DNA of 64,000 bases from CAYQJS01 sp964417895 (GCA_964417895.1 CAYQJS010000001.1:186001-250000); one strand, 5' to 3'; shown: positions 25,315-34,494, counted from the stretch's first letter. Made by a program: numbers and translations. The notes: generated from the letters alone by a model not told the origin.

Positions 25315-26306
25315 CGTCTCTCCTCTCGATAGAGCTCAAGGGCAACCATGGCAGGACGGTCGCTGATCGAAAAAAGGATTGCTTCGTCGCCCCTCCGATT
25401 CTCGTGGCTGTGCCAGGTCCACGGAGGAATCATCAGCAGGTCGCCCTCGGTCCACTCCAGCTCCCCTTCGTCGGCGAGGGTCACGCCTTGCCCGCGGAAG
25501 GCGTAATAGATGGTGGTGCAATTGTGTCGATGCGAGCCGGTGCGCAGAGAGGGCGTGACCAGTTGCAGCCCCAGGGAGCGAGTGGGGAGCGTCGATCCGC
25601 CAGTCATCGGGTTCGCGTAGAGGAGGCAGATGCCGTCGTACGGGTCTCCCTCTTTCTTGCTCTCCTTCAACGCCGTCAAAGCGATCTCCGTGTCCCGCCA
25701 GGCGTACCGCCGGGGTGGCGTCTGCGGCTCGCTTTTGATCCACGACGGTCGCACATGCCCCAGCGTCCGCGCTGAGAAGCCGTCGGGCTTGGTCACGGAT
25801 TGCTGCGCTCCAGGCAAGTCCTCCTCGATGGCGGCGCCAAAGCCCACGAGACGGTCCTCCAACCCCTCGAGCCAGATGGTCGGCTCGTTGGACTCGTTGG
25901 AGTATTCTTGCCAAACCCAGCTCGGCGCAGTGAGCAGGTCCCCTTCCTCCATCGGGAAGGCCTCACCCTCCGCGATGAAGCTGGCGCCGGCGCTCCCGCT
26001 GATCACAAAAAGCGTCTTCGACTCGATGGTCCTGTGGGCTCTGGCCCTCTCCCCCGGCATCACGCAACGAACAGTGCAGTGGATGGTATTGCTCATTCCC
26101 CAGGGCAGGTTCGGGTGTCTGGGTTGAATCTGGCGTCCGCCAGCTGCCGCCCCGCCGATGAGATTGGCCGCCCGCGTTAAGGCTGCGAAGATGTCCGAAC
26201 CCTTCCAGAGGTAGGGGGTCAGTGACTTCCTCGTCGGCCCCTCGGGATACCAGTGGCCAAGCAAGTGCCTTTCCTTGATCAGCTCTTCGAGCTCGGCGAG
26301 GTTCAT
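25311..26306 (-). CDS. Gentisate dioxygenase-like bicupin with degenerate first metal site
   Basis: 331 residues. The second cupin domain is normal (GSHRHNCTTIYYAFRG and WHSHENRR). In the first domain the HxH motif reads AHRTIESKTL and the WHDH motif reads WQEYSNE, so most iron ligands of the domain that is catalytic in gentisate dioxygenases are gone. It lies 9 bases downstream of an intact bicupin and overlaps the next binding-protein gene. It could be a regulatory or structural partner of the intact bicupin, or use only the second site. Confidence 0.87.
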   Translation of the reverse strand: MNLAELEELIKERHLLGHWYPEGPTRKSLTPYLWKGSDIFAALTRAANLIGGAAAGGRQIQPRHPNLPWGMSNTIHCTVRCVMPGERARAHRTIESKTLFVISGSAGASFIAEGEAFPMEEGDLLTAPSWVWQEYSNESNEPTIWLEGLEDRLVGFGAAIEEDLPGAQQSVTKPDGFSARTLGHVRPSWIKSEPQTPPRRYAWRDTEIALTALKESKKEGDPYDGICLLYANPMTGGSTLPTRSLGLQLVTPSLRTGSHRHNCTTIYYAFRGQGVTLADEGELEWTEGDLLMIPPWTWHSHENRRGDEAILFSISDRPAMVALELYREERR

Positions 26307-26315
26307 TGTCGATTC

Positions 26316-27335
26316 CTAGCTAGCCCGCTCTTCACGATACACGCCGAGAGCACCCATGGTCGGTCGATCGCTGAGCGAGAAGAGCACAGCGTCCTCGCTC
26401 GCCACGTTCTGGTGGCTGTGCCAGCTCCACGGCGGGATCACAAAGATATCGCCCTGGGACCACTCGAGCCGCTGCTCGTCGACGACGGTCATCCCTTGGC
26501 CGCTGAAGACCTGGTAGATCGTGGAGCTGTTGTGCCGATGGGCGGCGGTCTTCATGCGGTCCGTGAGCAGCTGCATCTCGCACGAGAACGTCGCCGTCGT
26601 CGGGCCGCCGGTGATCGGGTGCGCATAGACGACGTGAATCCCGTCGTGCGGGTCGGGCTCGATCTCGCTGGCCTTGAGAAGCCGCAATGTCGCGAACGTA
26701 TCCTCCCAGGCGTATCTGAACGGCGGGTTCGGGAGCTCATCGGTGATCCAGGGTGGGTTGGCACCAGCCAGCACCTTCGCCGCGAACCCGTCGGGTCGCT
26801 CAACGGGCTGCTGTGGCGTCAGATAGGGTTCGCCAAGAGCCTTGCTCAGTTTCCCTACGAGGCGGTTGTCAAGTGCGTCGAGCCAGATCGCCGGCTCGCT
26901 CGCCTCGCTGTAGTGGTCGTGCCACGTCATGCTGGGCGTCGTGAGCAGGTCGCCCGTTCCGATCGGCGCCCGCTCGCCCTCGACGACGCAGTAAGCGCCG
27001 GGCGCCCCTTGAAGAATGAATCGGATTGCTCCCGCCATATGGCGGTGGGCGGTCGCGATCTCCCCCGGCTTGAGGCACTGGATGGACACGCGCATGGTGC
27101 TGGAGGTGCCGTCGCCCAGGCTGGGGTTCAACAATGTCAGAATCCGTCGGCTGACCATCTCCATTGGGACCAGCTCGGCAGTCGCCTGCACGCACTCGAA
27201 GACCTCCGACCACTTCCAGAGATACGGCTTGCACTGCTCCCGCTCCGCGGGGGGACTACTCCACAGGCCTACGAGATTCCGCTCGGCCAGCCACTTATCC
27301 AGCTCTGCGATCTGCGTCGGTATCTCTTCCCGCAT
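26316..27335 (-). CDS. Gentisate dioxygenase-like bicupin, intact metal sites
   Basis: 339 residues from the ATG at 27335, 5 bases after AGGAGG; the ATG at 27368 lacks a site. Domain one carries TAHRHMAGAIRF and WHDHYSE, domain two AAHRHNSSTIYQVFSG and WHSHQN, all with cupin ligand spacing. The N-terminal block LAERNLVGLW is shared with the 17636 protein (LAERNLSGLW). It should be an Fe(II) ring-cleaving dioxygenase; the substrate is unknown. It is followed by its partly degenerate paralogue and preceded, 38 bases away, by the hydratase-aldolase gene. Confidence 0.9.
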   Translation of the reverse strand: MREEIPTQIAELDKWLAERNLVGLWSSPPAEREQCKPYLWKWSEVFECVQATAELVPMEMVSRRILTLLNPSLGDGTSSTMRVSIQCLKPGEIATAHRHMAGAIRFILQGAPGAYCVVEGERAPIGTGDLLTTPSMTWHDHYSEASEPAIWLDALDNRLVGKLSKALGEPYLTPQQPVERPDGFAAKVLAGANPPWITDELPNPPFRYAWEDTFATLRLLKASEIEPDPHDGIHVVYAHPITGGPTTATFSCEMQLLTDRMKTAAHRHNSSTIYQVFSGQGMTVVDEQRLEWSQGDIFVIPPWSWHSHQNVASEDAVLFSLSDRPTMGALGVYREERAS

Positions 27336-27373
27336 GGGAGTCCTCCTGCTTAAGACGTGCGATGTCACTACAT

Positions 27374-28348
27374 TTAACGTGCGGCCACGGCGGCCCGCGA
27401 CTCCACTTCAGGCCGGTACTTCTCGCAGAGCCCCTTCCAGCGCTTGGCCTGCTTGATTGCTCGCTCCAGCGATTCGGGGCTCACCTCCATGAATGGCGAG
27501 CGGTTTGGCCCGAGGTCGGCATAGCCCGCGTACTTGCACGCCAGCTTGCGCGCCATGTCGGTGGCCTCCGTGCCCTCGGGCGCCCCACCAGCGTTGGGAG
27601 CGATGTCGCGCAGCACCGCCTGGGCTGTCTCGAAGTCGCCGGCGTCCACCGCGTCGCGTAGTCGGAGGAGCGGCCAGGGACCCATGAAAGCGCTTGTCGA
27701 CCAGAACCCGCGCGCGCCGACCAGCGCGTAGGGGAAGTACTGGTTCTGGGTCACGAATACGCTGATCTTTCCCTTAACGACATCCATCAGTCGTGCGAAC
27801 TCCAGCGGCCAGCGTGCGGTGGTTTCCTTCATGCTCACAATGTTCGAGTGCTCGGTGATCTTCTCGAACGCTGCCACCGGGATGTGTATCCGGTGCAGGG
27901 CGGGGTTGTGATAGATCTGGATCGATAGGTCGGGGAATCGCTCGGCGACTTCGTGGTAGAACCGAATGCAGTTGTTCACGGTGGACGGGTAGTAGAAAGG
28001 CACGCCAGTGAAGATGCCCTCGCCGCCCACTTCGCGCACGAACTTCGCTTTGCGCACCACCTCCCGGCCATTAAGGCTGGTAATGCCGACGAAGACCGGC
28101 ACCCGCTTGTTCACCACATCGAGCGTGGTGGTGACCAGGGTCTGGAACTCGTCCCAAAGCAGCGTGTGGAACTCCCCATAGCTGCCCGTCGTTGAGATGA
28201 CGTCGGCGCCGTCCTTGATGATGCGATCGACCGCATCGGCCAGTTTATCCAAGTCGACCGTATCGACGGCGTCCAGATCAGTAGCGCCCTCCTTCGCGAA
28301 AGCGGGCATCATGACGTTCAGGCCGCGGAGCTCATCTGGTCGATACAC
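27374..28348 (-). CDS. DapA-superfamily hydratase-aldolase (NahE/PhdJ-like)
   Basis: 324 residues from a GTG at 28348 after GGGAGGCAATC. The class I aldolase barrel motifs are STTGSYGEFHTLLWDEF, VGITSLNGREVVRKA, the Tyr in IQIYHNPALH and the Schiff-base Lys in NIVSMKET. The TGSYGE and LNGRE forms are closer to trans-o-hydroxybenzylidenepyruvate and carboxybenzalpyruvate hydratase-aldolases than to dihydrodipicolinate synthase. These release an aromatic aldehyde and pyruvate in polycyclic aromatic degradation. It is the first gene after a good promoter and precedes two bicupins. Confidence 0.85.
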   Translation of the reverse strand: MYRPDELRGLNVMMPAFAKEGATDLDAVDTVDLDKLADAVDRIIKDGADVISTTGSYGEFHTLLWDEFQTLVTTTLDVVNKRVPVFVGITSLNGREVVRKAKFVREVGGEGIFTGVPFYYPSTVNNCIRFYHEVAERFPDLSIQIYHNPALHRIHIPVAAFEKITEHSNIVSMKETTARWPLEFARLMDVVKGKISVFVTQNQYFPYALVGARGFWSTSAFMGPWPLLRLRDAVDAGDFETAQAVLRDIAPNAGGAPEGTEATDMARKLACKYAGYADLGPNRSPFMEVSPESLERAIKQAKRWKGLCEKYRPEVESRAAVAAR

Positions 28349-28395
28349 GATTGCCTCCCCTCACTATACGGATACCGATCTCGATCATCGGAGCC

Positions 28396-28424
28396 AGTAT
28401 CGGCGAGGCCGCATACCCGGTCAA
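28396..28424 (-). promoter_or_regulatory. Sigma-70-type promoter for the 28.3 kb operon
   Basis: On the minus strand TTGACC (28419-28424) and GATACT (28396-28401) are 17 bases apart, about 50 bases before the GTG at 28348. It could drive the hydratase-aldolase, bicupin, binding-protein and amidohydrolase genes downstream. Confidence 0.5.
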
Positions 28425-28925
28425 GAGCCTCTGAGCCGCTGAGCAAGAGCCGATGAGTTAAGAGCAGCTAACCTAAGCTAAGGGGTCGTCAAGAAATAAC
28501 TTCCTGACATGGTAGCCGAGCTGGGGGATCTCGGGCGGGCAACGTGCGAGGGCGCAGGGTCTAATTCCACTGCGGACAGACTGCCCCACCTTGCGGGGCG
28601 CCCGGAACGCAGGCAAGCAGGCCGATCGCCACGGCGAGAACCACTTCCGGCACCCCTGTTCGCTATCGTTAAGGCCCGTGTGACGGCGGCGCGCAGTGTC
28701 GATCTCGTGTGGTATGGTGGCCCACACTTGCTATGAAGAAGGTAGAGATGGTATGCCGTCCCGCCCCCCGCCACCTGCGGCCGCTGGACCGGGGATGCGA
28801 TCTGAGACAAGGAGCGAGCCTGTCAGAACTACTCCGGGGAGTCCCGAGCTCTCTTTCATTGCCCTCTCCCTCCGCGTCTCCGGTCAGTCGCGATCAGGGC
28901 AGTTGCGAAACGTTTCCGCCGCGGT
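28425..28925. other. Intergenic region, no gene seen
   Basis: No frame on either strand has both a ribosome site and protein-like composition. It separates the 28.3 kb operon from the end of amidohydrolase pair 3. Confidence 0.5.
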
Positions 28926-30065
28926 TCAATCCGCCAGAGGAAGTTGATAGAGTCGGGCGGCGTTCTTCCAGAGCACTTGCTGGCGCGCCTCGTCTGAAAC
29001 GCCCCGGCAGCAACGTTCGACCACCTCCTGAGTGCGGGGCCAGGTGGAGCTCGTGAGGGGCAAATTCGCCGACCACAGGATATGGTCCACGCCCAGGTAA
29101 GGGATGAACAGCGCCAGGTCGTCGAACCACGAGGTGAAATAGCACTGGCGGTGGAACAGCTCCGACGGCGTGAGTTCATAGCCCTCGCGGGCGAGCCCAT
29201 CATGGTCGAACTCGAGGTCGGCCTTCTCCATATAGGTTTTTCCCCACCCCAGCGCGCTTTCCGCGAAGATGACCTGCAGCCTCGGGTGGCGGAGGAGAAC
29301 ACGCGAGAAGGAGTACAACGAGATGACGAAGATGCCGGAAACTGGTCGTGACACGGCATTGAGTGCCTCGGCGAGGGTGGGCGCGAGTCCTGTGAATGGA
29401 GCGTATTGCAGCTGGGGGGAGGATCCTGTATGCAGGCAGAGCGGAACCCCTAGCTCTTCGCAGATTGCCCACACGGGATCGTAGTCGGGTTCACCGATAT
29501 GCGGTACGTCTCGCAAATGCATCGGCACGGCGGGGAAGACCACACCGCGGTGGCCCCTTGAGGCTGCCCGCTGGATCTCAGCCACCGTGGCTTCTGGCGG
29601 CCAGATGGGCACGGTGCACTGGGCGATGAACCGGTTGCTGGTGGCAGCCCACTCCTCGATCAGCCAGTCGTTGTATGCCCGAACGCAGGCCACCTCCAGC
29701 TCCGGGTCCTGGATGCGGCCGAACGTCTCTCCCGCCATCCCCGCCACAGTGGGGAAGAGGACCGAGTACTCGATGCCAGCAGCGTCCATGACCTTAATCC
29801 GTTCCGAGGGCACGTAGGCCCCGGGCGGGACCTCCTGCCAACGGGTAGGCTCACGATTGCGGTCCACCATCAAGGCGCCCGCCCGAGCCGCGTACCCGTT
29901 CATGACCACCGTTCCGTCAACGACCCACCGCTCGGTTCCGTCCGAGGCGCGCTCCAAATGCGGGATGCGATCAGCCCACTGTCTCGCCGAGAGGCGGCTC
30001 GTCCACAGGTCGGGAGGCTCCTGTACGTGGTCGTCGACGCTAATCAAGCCGTGCTTCAGCTGCAT
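28926..30065 (-). CDS. Amidohydrolase family 2, subtype A (Asp to Asn), pair 3
   Basis: 379 residues from the ATG at 30065 (AAGGA 11 bases upstream); the longer frame to 30275 overlaps the partner gene and has no similarity. It opens MQLKHGLISVDDHVQEPPDL with Asp11-x-His13, keeps LCLHTGSS, and has LWSANLPLTSSTW where the family has an Asp. FAESALGW and ACVRAYNDWLIEEWAA are shared with the other subtype A proteins. The canonical partner ends 16 bases upstream, so the two are co-transcribed. Confidence 0.92.
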   Translation of the reverse strand: MQLKHGLISVDDHVQEPPDLWTSRLSARQWADRIPHLERASDGTERWVVDGTVVMNGYAARAGALMVDRNREPTRWQEVPPGAYVPSERIKVMDAAGIEYSVLFPTVAGMAGETFGRIQDPELEVACVRAYNDWLIEEWAATSNRFIAQCTVPIWPPEATVAEIQRAASRGHRGVVFPAVPMHLRDVPHIGEPDYDPVWAICEELGVPLCLHTGSSPQLQYAPFTGLAPTLAEALNAVSRPVSGIFVISLYSFSRVLLRHPRLQVIFAESALGWGKTYMEKADLEFDHDGLAREGYELTPSELFHRQCYFTSWFDDLALFIPYLGVDHILWSANLPLTSSTWPRTQEVVERCCRGVSDEARQQVLWKNAARLYQLPLAD

Positions 30066-30081
30066 GTGGACGCGTCCTTCA

Positions 30082-31251
30082 TCAGTCTGGCTTGCCTGCC
30101 GCCAGCCCGGTGAGCTGGAGCCGGTAAAGCCGGGCCGCGTTTTCATACAGGAGCTTGCGCCGGTCAGCCGTGGGTACCCCTTCGAGGACACGCTCCGCCG
30201 CTTCGCGGGACTTGGGATAGAAACAGGGGATGTGCGGGAGGTCCGACTCCCACATGATGTTGTCCACGCCGCCATGGTGGAGGAGCGGGGCAGCGGCTTC
30301 GTACCAGAAGTTCAGGTAGATCTGACGAGCGATGGTGTCACTCGGGCGGGTCGCGATGCCCTCGGTCCACAGATGCCGCGACTCCCACTCATGATCGCAG
30401 GTAGCCAGCGCGTAGGTCAGGCCGCCGATCCCGGACTCAGCGAACACGAAGTTGAGGTTAGGAAACCGCTCTGTGATACCGGAGAAGATTAAATGCGGGA
30501 TGACCTGGGCCGGGGTCACACAGGAGGGAGTCACGTGCGCCGAGTGGCCCTGCCGAGGGCTGTACCCGCGCCACCGCGCTTCCCGCTTCCCAACCCCAGC
30601 GTCCAACCCGGCTGAGCCGTGGAAGTTCACTGGAACCCCGAGTTCCTGGCAGACCGCCCAGACTGGATCCCAGTAGGGGTCCCCAAGGTGAGGGAGAGGG
30701 CGCGGAGTCTGGGCGTGGAGGTGCACTCCGCGATGGCCACACTCCACGACCGCTCGCCCAATCTCACGCGCAACCGCCTGGGCCCCACTCAGCCATGGCA
30801 CCTGGGCGAGTGGCAGGTAGCGATCACTGACCTGTGTCCATTCCCCCATCGCGTCGTTGGCCACTCGGACGAAATCGAGCTCGAAATCGGCATCCCTAAA
30901 CTCGTAGACGTCCGGCCCGTGGAAGAGCACCTCTGCGTCGACGCCGTCGATGTCGAGCGCTTCGAGCCGGGCCTGGGGGTCAAAGGCGGCCCTCGGCACC
31001 TCCTCCCATCTTTGAGGGAAATGAGGGAAGGAGCGGTCCTCCATCAGGGCGGGGCAGTTGCATACCCCGGATCCCTCGGGCCGCGGGGCGTTGCCGTAGT
31101 ACGTCCACCGATGGACTGAGCGGCCATCGTGCTCAACCTCTACGACCCGGGGAATCCGATCTCCCCACTTGGCCGACATCCGCGACGTAAACGCGTCCCG
31201 ATCAAACGCCGCGTGTGAATCCGCGCTAATCAACCTGTACTTGAACTCCAT
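30082..31251 (-). CDS. Amidohydrolase family 2, subtype B (canonical site), pair 3
   Basis: 389 residues from the ATG at 31251 after GGAGAGAACC. MEFKYRLISADSHAAFD gives the Asp-x-His pair, PVNFHGSAGLD the middle His and NIMWESDLPHIPCFYP the late Asp. CNCPALMEDRSFPHFPQR replaces the NCPAALEDNP block of pairs 1 and 2 but lies at the same position. It is preceded 24 bases upstream by a subgroup II binding protein and followed by its Asn-type partner. Confidence 0.92.
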   Translation of the reverse strand: MEFKYRLISADSHAAFDRDAFTSRMSAKWGDRIPRVVEVEHDGRSVHRWTYYGNAPRPEGSGVCNCPALMEDRSFPHFPQRWEEVPRAAFDPQARLEALDIDGVDAEVLFHGPDVYEFRDADFELDFVRVANDAMGEWTQVSDRYLPLAQVPWLSGAQAVAREIGRAVVECGHRGVHLHAQTPRPLPHLGDPYWDPVWAVCQELGVPVNFHGSAGLDAGVGKREARWRGYSPRQGHSAHVTPSCVTPAQVIPHLIFSGITERFPNLNFVFAESGIGGLTYALATCDHEWESRHLWTEGIATRPSDTIARQIYLNFWYEAAAPLLHHGGVDNIMWESDLPHIPCFYPKSREAAERVLEGVPTADRRKLLYENAARLYRLQLTGLAAGKPD

Positions 31252-31275
31252 GGTTCTCTCCGGTCCCGAATCCTG

Positions 31276-32985
31276 TTAGTTGATCTCCCACAGATGGATG
31301 TTCCAGGCGATAGCATCTTGGGCGGGTGACACCTTAGTGACTCCGCGGACCGAGTTCCGGGCCGCGAGGATATCCGGGCCATACCAGAGTGGGATCCACA
31401 CCACTTCCTCCAAGGCCATCTTGAACAGGTCGGCGCCAATCTGCGCGCGTTGCGAGGCCTGAACGGTCGTTAGCAGGCGATTGACCTGCTCATCGAAGAT
31501 GGGGTTGCTGTAGGCGCCGAAGTTGCGGCCTCTCCACCGGTTAGCCTCAGCCGAGACCTCAGCGGACGTGAATTCGCGGAGGGAGTTGTAGTTGAGGTCC
31601 AGCCCTCTCACAACCACGCCGCGCGCTTCGGCCCTGACCCTGTCCCTATCCGCCGAAGGCGGCACGGGGAACGGAGTGGCTCCCACACCGCCGGTCTTCC
31701 ATTGGTCAGCGATCACCACCAGTTCCTGGATCTGGCTGGCGATGTCGGCGGTGGCCGCCACCTCCATGGTGAACGGCTCACCGTCCCGGGTTCGAAAGAT
31801 ACCGTCAGGCCCGCGGTTGAGCCCGGCCTCAGCCAGGAGGCGATGCGCCCGGGCCAGGTCGTATGGGTACGATGGAACGCCCCGCTCCTGTGCGAGCCGA
31901 TACACCGGGTCTTCCGCCAGCAAGGGGATATCGCCGACCGCCGAGATCCCGCCCTTAAGACTCTCCACAACGGTCTGTCGATCGAGCATGTGCACGAGCG
32001 CTTGCCGAACTCGGACATCCTGGACCCACGGCGCGTCCGGATAGCGCCATGAGAGCTTGCCGTGCCGCAGGTCGCTCCAGCTCAGGATCACCGTGCCGCC
32101 CCCTCTGGGTTCCCAATCCGACTTGAGAACCTGGGCCTCCTCCTGCTTAAAGGCACCCTGGGGCACCACGTCTACATCCCCGGCCATAACGACGGCGAGG
32201 AGCGTATTGGTGTCGGCGAAGAACCGCATGGAAATGCGGTCGATTTTGGGGCCCCCCAGGAAGTACCGATCGAAGGCTTCGGCTTCCATGAACGTGCCCT
32301 GGAGCCACTGCGTCAGGCGATACGGCCCCAGACCCACCCAGGCGGTGGTGTGGTAGGGGCTGGCGGCAAAAGCCTGCTTGTCGCCAGCTTCATACAGGTC
32401 GGCCAACAGGTGCCGGGGTAGCGGGACGAGCGTATCCTTCAACATGGCGTTCGCGAAAATGTAGTTGTCCCGCCAGCGTACGATGAGCGTCTGAGGGTCG
32501 GTCGCGGCGAGCTCGGAGATCGAGCGAAGGATGGCGGTCCCCCGGGCGAAAACATCACCGTCCATGCCAACCTTGAATCCGAAGACGAAGTCTTCAGCGG
32601 TGAGATGGCTGCCGTCGTGCCAGACCGCATTGGGACGGAGCTTCCAGGTTACCTCCATGCCCCCACCCGGGAGCACCTTCCAGTCGCCGTTCTCGAGCGT
32701 TGGGACGCGCTCTGCGATCCGCGGTTGGAGTTCTCCCGTCGTGGGGTCGTACATGGCGAGGGCGGAATGGAAGATGTAACCGGCCGGTTTGTTGTTGAAG
32801 CCGATGCCGCCGGTCGCCGGCTCCGGTTCGTCGGGCAGGGCAGTCCCTATCCGGAGCGTCTTGCCAGACGAAGTAGGGGCGGGCCCCCCGTCCTGAGCAC
32901 CGAGGCCGGCTGGGCCCGCTGGGCCACAGGCGGCGAGCATCAGAGCAACAGATACCGACGCGGACGAAAGGACGCGATAGTTCAT
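31276..32985 (-). CDS. Family 5 solute-binding lipoprotein (subgroup II)
   Basis: 569 residues, start ATG at 32985 after GGGGGATCAGCA, lipobox LMLAAC with Cys20 followed by a Gly/Ala/Pro-rich linker. It differs from subgroup I in VWHDGSHLTAEDFVFGFKVG, HLLADLYEAGDKQAFAASPY and VRVRQALVHMLDRQTVVESL, features shared with the copies at 49353 and 62559. It ends WNIHLWEIN. It is the first gene of a leftward unit with amidohydrolase pair 3. The 320 bases upstream hold only hairpin repeats. Confidence 0.94.
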   Translation of the reverse strand: MNYRVLSSASVSVALMLAACGPAGPAGLGAQDGGPAPTSSGKTLRIGTALPDEPEPATGGIGFNNKPAGYIFHSALAMYDPTTGELQPRIAERVPTLENGDWKVLPGGGMEVTWKLRPNAVWHDGSHLTAEDFVFGFKVGMDGDVFARGTAILRSISELAATDPQTLIVRWRDNYIFANAMLKDTLVPLPRHLLADLYEAGDKQAFAASPYHTTAWVGLGPYRLTQWLQGTFMEAEAFDRYFLGGPKIDRISMRFFADTNTLLAVVMAGDVDVVPQGAFKQEEAQVLKSDWEPRGGGTVILSWSDLRHGKLSWRYPDAPWVQDVRVRQALVHMLDRQTVVESLKGGISAVGDIPLLAEDPVYRLAQERGVPSYPYDLARAHRLLAEAGLNRGPDGIFRTRDGEPFTMEVAATADIASQIQELVVIADQWKTGGVGATPFPVPPSADRDRVRAEARGVVVRGLDLNYNSLREFTSAEVSAEANRWRGRNFGAYSNPIFDEQVNRLLTTVQASQRAQIGADLFKMALEEVVWIPLWYGPDILAARNSVRGVTKVSPAQDAIAWNIHLWEIN

Positions 32986-33074
32986 TGCTGATCCCCCTAC
33001 GTTCCCAATGGGCTCAAGGCCAGAAAGCCGCCGGCTGCACTCCTGATCTTACATTCGACGCGTTCTAGCAAATC

Positions 33075-33269
33075 CCTCTCCCATCGCGATGGGAGAGGTT
33101 AGGTGAGGGCCCCCTGCTGAACCCAGTACATCGGCCATTGAGGCCTGCCACCCCTCTCCCGCTGCGGCAGGAGAGGGAGCCTGCCTGCTCGCTCACCCAT
33201 CGGTGCTTGTTCCCCGCCGTGGGGCTCTGTGTACGCTCGCCGGGCGGGAGGCCGCCCCTGCGGCCTCCC
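33075..33269. repeat. Cluster of three intergenic palindromes
   Basis: CCTCTCCCATCGCGATGGGAGAGG (33075-33098) is a perfect 24-base palindrome, shown here only as its arms CCTCTCCC and GGGAGAGG around ATCGCGAT. CCCTCTCC/GGAGAGGG arms lie at 33152-33177, and GGGAGGCCGC/GCGGCCTCCC arms at 33246-33269. The CCCTCTCC-type hairpins resemble REP-like elements common between genes in Chloroflexota. They fill the space between a binding-protein start and a cupin end; no gene is present in 32986-33306. Confidence 0.7.
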
Positions 33270-33306
33270 GTACGGGACGAAAGCCTACGTCCGCAGAACT
33301 GACCCA

Positions 33307-34494
33307 CTAGCTGTACGAGCAGTGCGGGTGGTGCAGCATGAGGCACTTGACTCCTACTCGCGCGCACTCCTCTTCAAACTGCAGGTGGACGGCCGGATCC
33401 ATGTCCTCGAAAGCCATCTGGTCGCCGCCCTCTTGCGGTGTCCGGCTGTAGTCGTAGTGTCCGCCGCCCGGTTTCGGCTTTTCCGATCCCCAGCCGACCT
33501 TCAACCAGTCCCACGGCTCCGGGCCCGTGTTGTAGTGGGCGTGCCACCAGCCTTCGGGCGGAACGAATACTGTCCCTGGTCCCCAGTCAACGCGCACGGT
33601 CTGATCCATGGCGGGGCTCTGCAGGAGTGTGTGGCCATGGCCGCCGAGAACGGTCACGTGGATGCCTGGGCCGTGGCGATGAGGCGGGGCGTGAGTCCCC
33701 GGCTGGGAGCCAAAGTTGATGCCCGCGTGCACGGTGCCTTTAAGCATCGTTGCGCCGAATCCCTGTGCCTCCTCGCCACCCTTCAGGAACCGTCCAACCG
33801 ACTTCCAGCCCTCGCCCTGCTGAGCGGCAGCGCGGGCCTTCACTTCCAGCTCTTCCGCAGACGTTCTCTGTTTGGGCGCCAGCGCCCATACGTCCGCGAT
33901 GTAGTTGGTCTCCCATCTGCGGGTCCGCTCGGTCTGCTGGAAGAAACCGTCTTCATCGTTGAAGATGTTCGTGAACTTGTGATCGTTGTTGAACACGAAA
34001 TCCAGATCTTTGAACGTATCGATCACCCTCGGCGCGGCCGTCATCGCGAAATACCTGGCTGGTTCGTCCCCAACGAGGTTATGCCACTGGTGCCAGGCGT
34101 TCGGGGGGATGGCGAAGTAGCTCCCGTTCGTCCACTCGATGGTTTGCTTCCTCCGCTCGTCGTTCCAGACCGTCACCGCTCCTCGCCCTCGGAGCACGAA
34201 CACCAACTCGTCGTAGATATGTTTAATGGGCACGGACGACTCTTGCGGCGCCAGCTCGTAGATATACGAGTCGTTGAACCCGGCGCTGCCATCGAGGTTG
34301 ATGAACACCCCCGATCCACCGCGCGCCTCCCAGGGCGTAAGCGCTGCTGTATAGATGTTCGAAACGGAGAACCCCTGGATGGTCTCCAGCCCCTGGAGCT
34401 CCTTCCATCGCTGGTAGGGGCTCTTGTAGGCTCGGGCCTCTGCGCTCTGCCGTCGTCGTTCCTCCTCGGTCAGGAGTCCCGTGTCTTGTGCCAC
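33307..34494 (-). CDS. Bicupin protein, second type
   Basis: About 395 residues from the GTG at 34494, 8 bases after AAGGAGG; an ATG at 34518 lies upstream of that site and is less likely. Domain one has IKHIYDELVFVLRGRG and NAWHQWHN, with Tyr in place of the second His of HxH. Domain two has PPHRHGPGIHVTVLGGHG and GWWHAHYN, a full metal site. The C-terminus MALDxNP-like block ends CLMLHHPHCSYS. This is a different cupin family from the gentisate type, with one paralogue at 53662 and a remnant at 36475. Its reaction is unknown; the Fe or Mn dioxygenase or isomerase role is inferred from the fold only. Confidence 0.85.
   Translation of the reverse strand: MAQDTGLLTEEERRRQSAEARAYKSPYQRWKELQGLETIQGFSVSNIYTAALTPWEARGGSGVFINLDGSAGFNDSYIYELAPQESSVPIKHIYDELVFVLRGRGAVTVWNDERRKQTIEWTNGSYFAIPPNAWHQWHNLVGDEPARYFAMTAAPRVIDTFKDLDFVFNNDHKFTNIFNDEDGFFQQTERTRRWETNYIADVWALAPKQRTSAEELEVKARAAAQQGEGWKSVGRFLKGGEEAQGFGATMLKGTVHAGINFGSQPGTHAPPHRHGPGIHVTVLGGHGHTLLQSPAMDQTVRVDWGPGTVFVPPEGWWHAHYNTGPEPWDWLKVGWGSEKPKPGGGHYDYSRTPQEGGDQMAFEDMDPAVHLQFEEECARVGVKCLMLHHPHCSYS

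Noticed and set aside
28478..28810. Frames on both strands in the 28.4-28.9 kb intergenic region
   Set aside because: None combines a plausible start signal with protein-like composition.
28926..30275. 449-residue version of the pair 3 Asn-type amidohydrolase
   Set aside because: The extra N-terminus overlaps the 30082 gene in another frame and has no similarity to siblings.
33075..33269. CRISPR array
   Set aside because: The palindromes differ from one another and are irregularly spaced; there are no repeated direct units with spacers and no cas genes.
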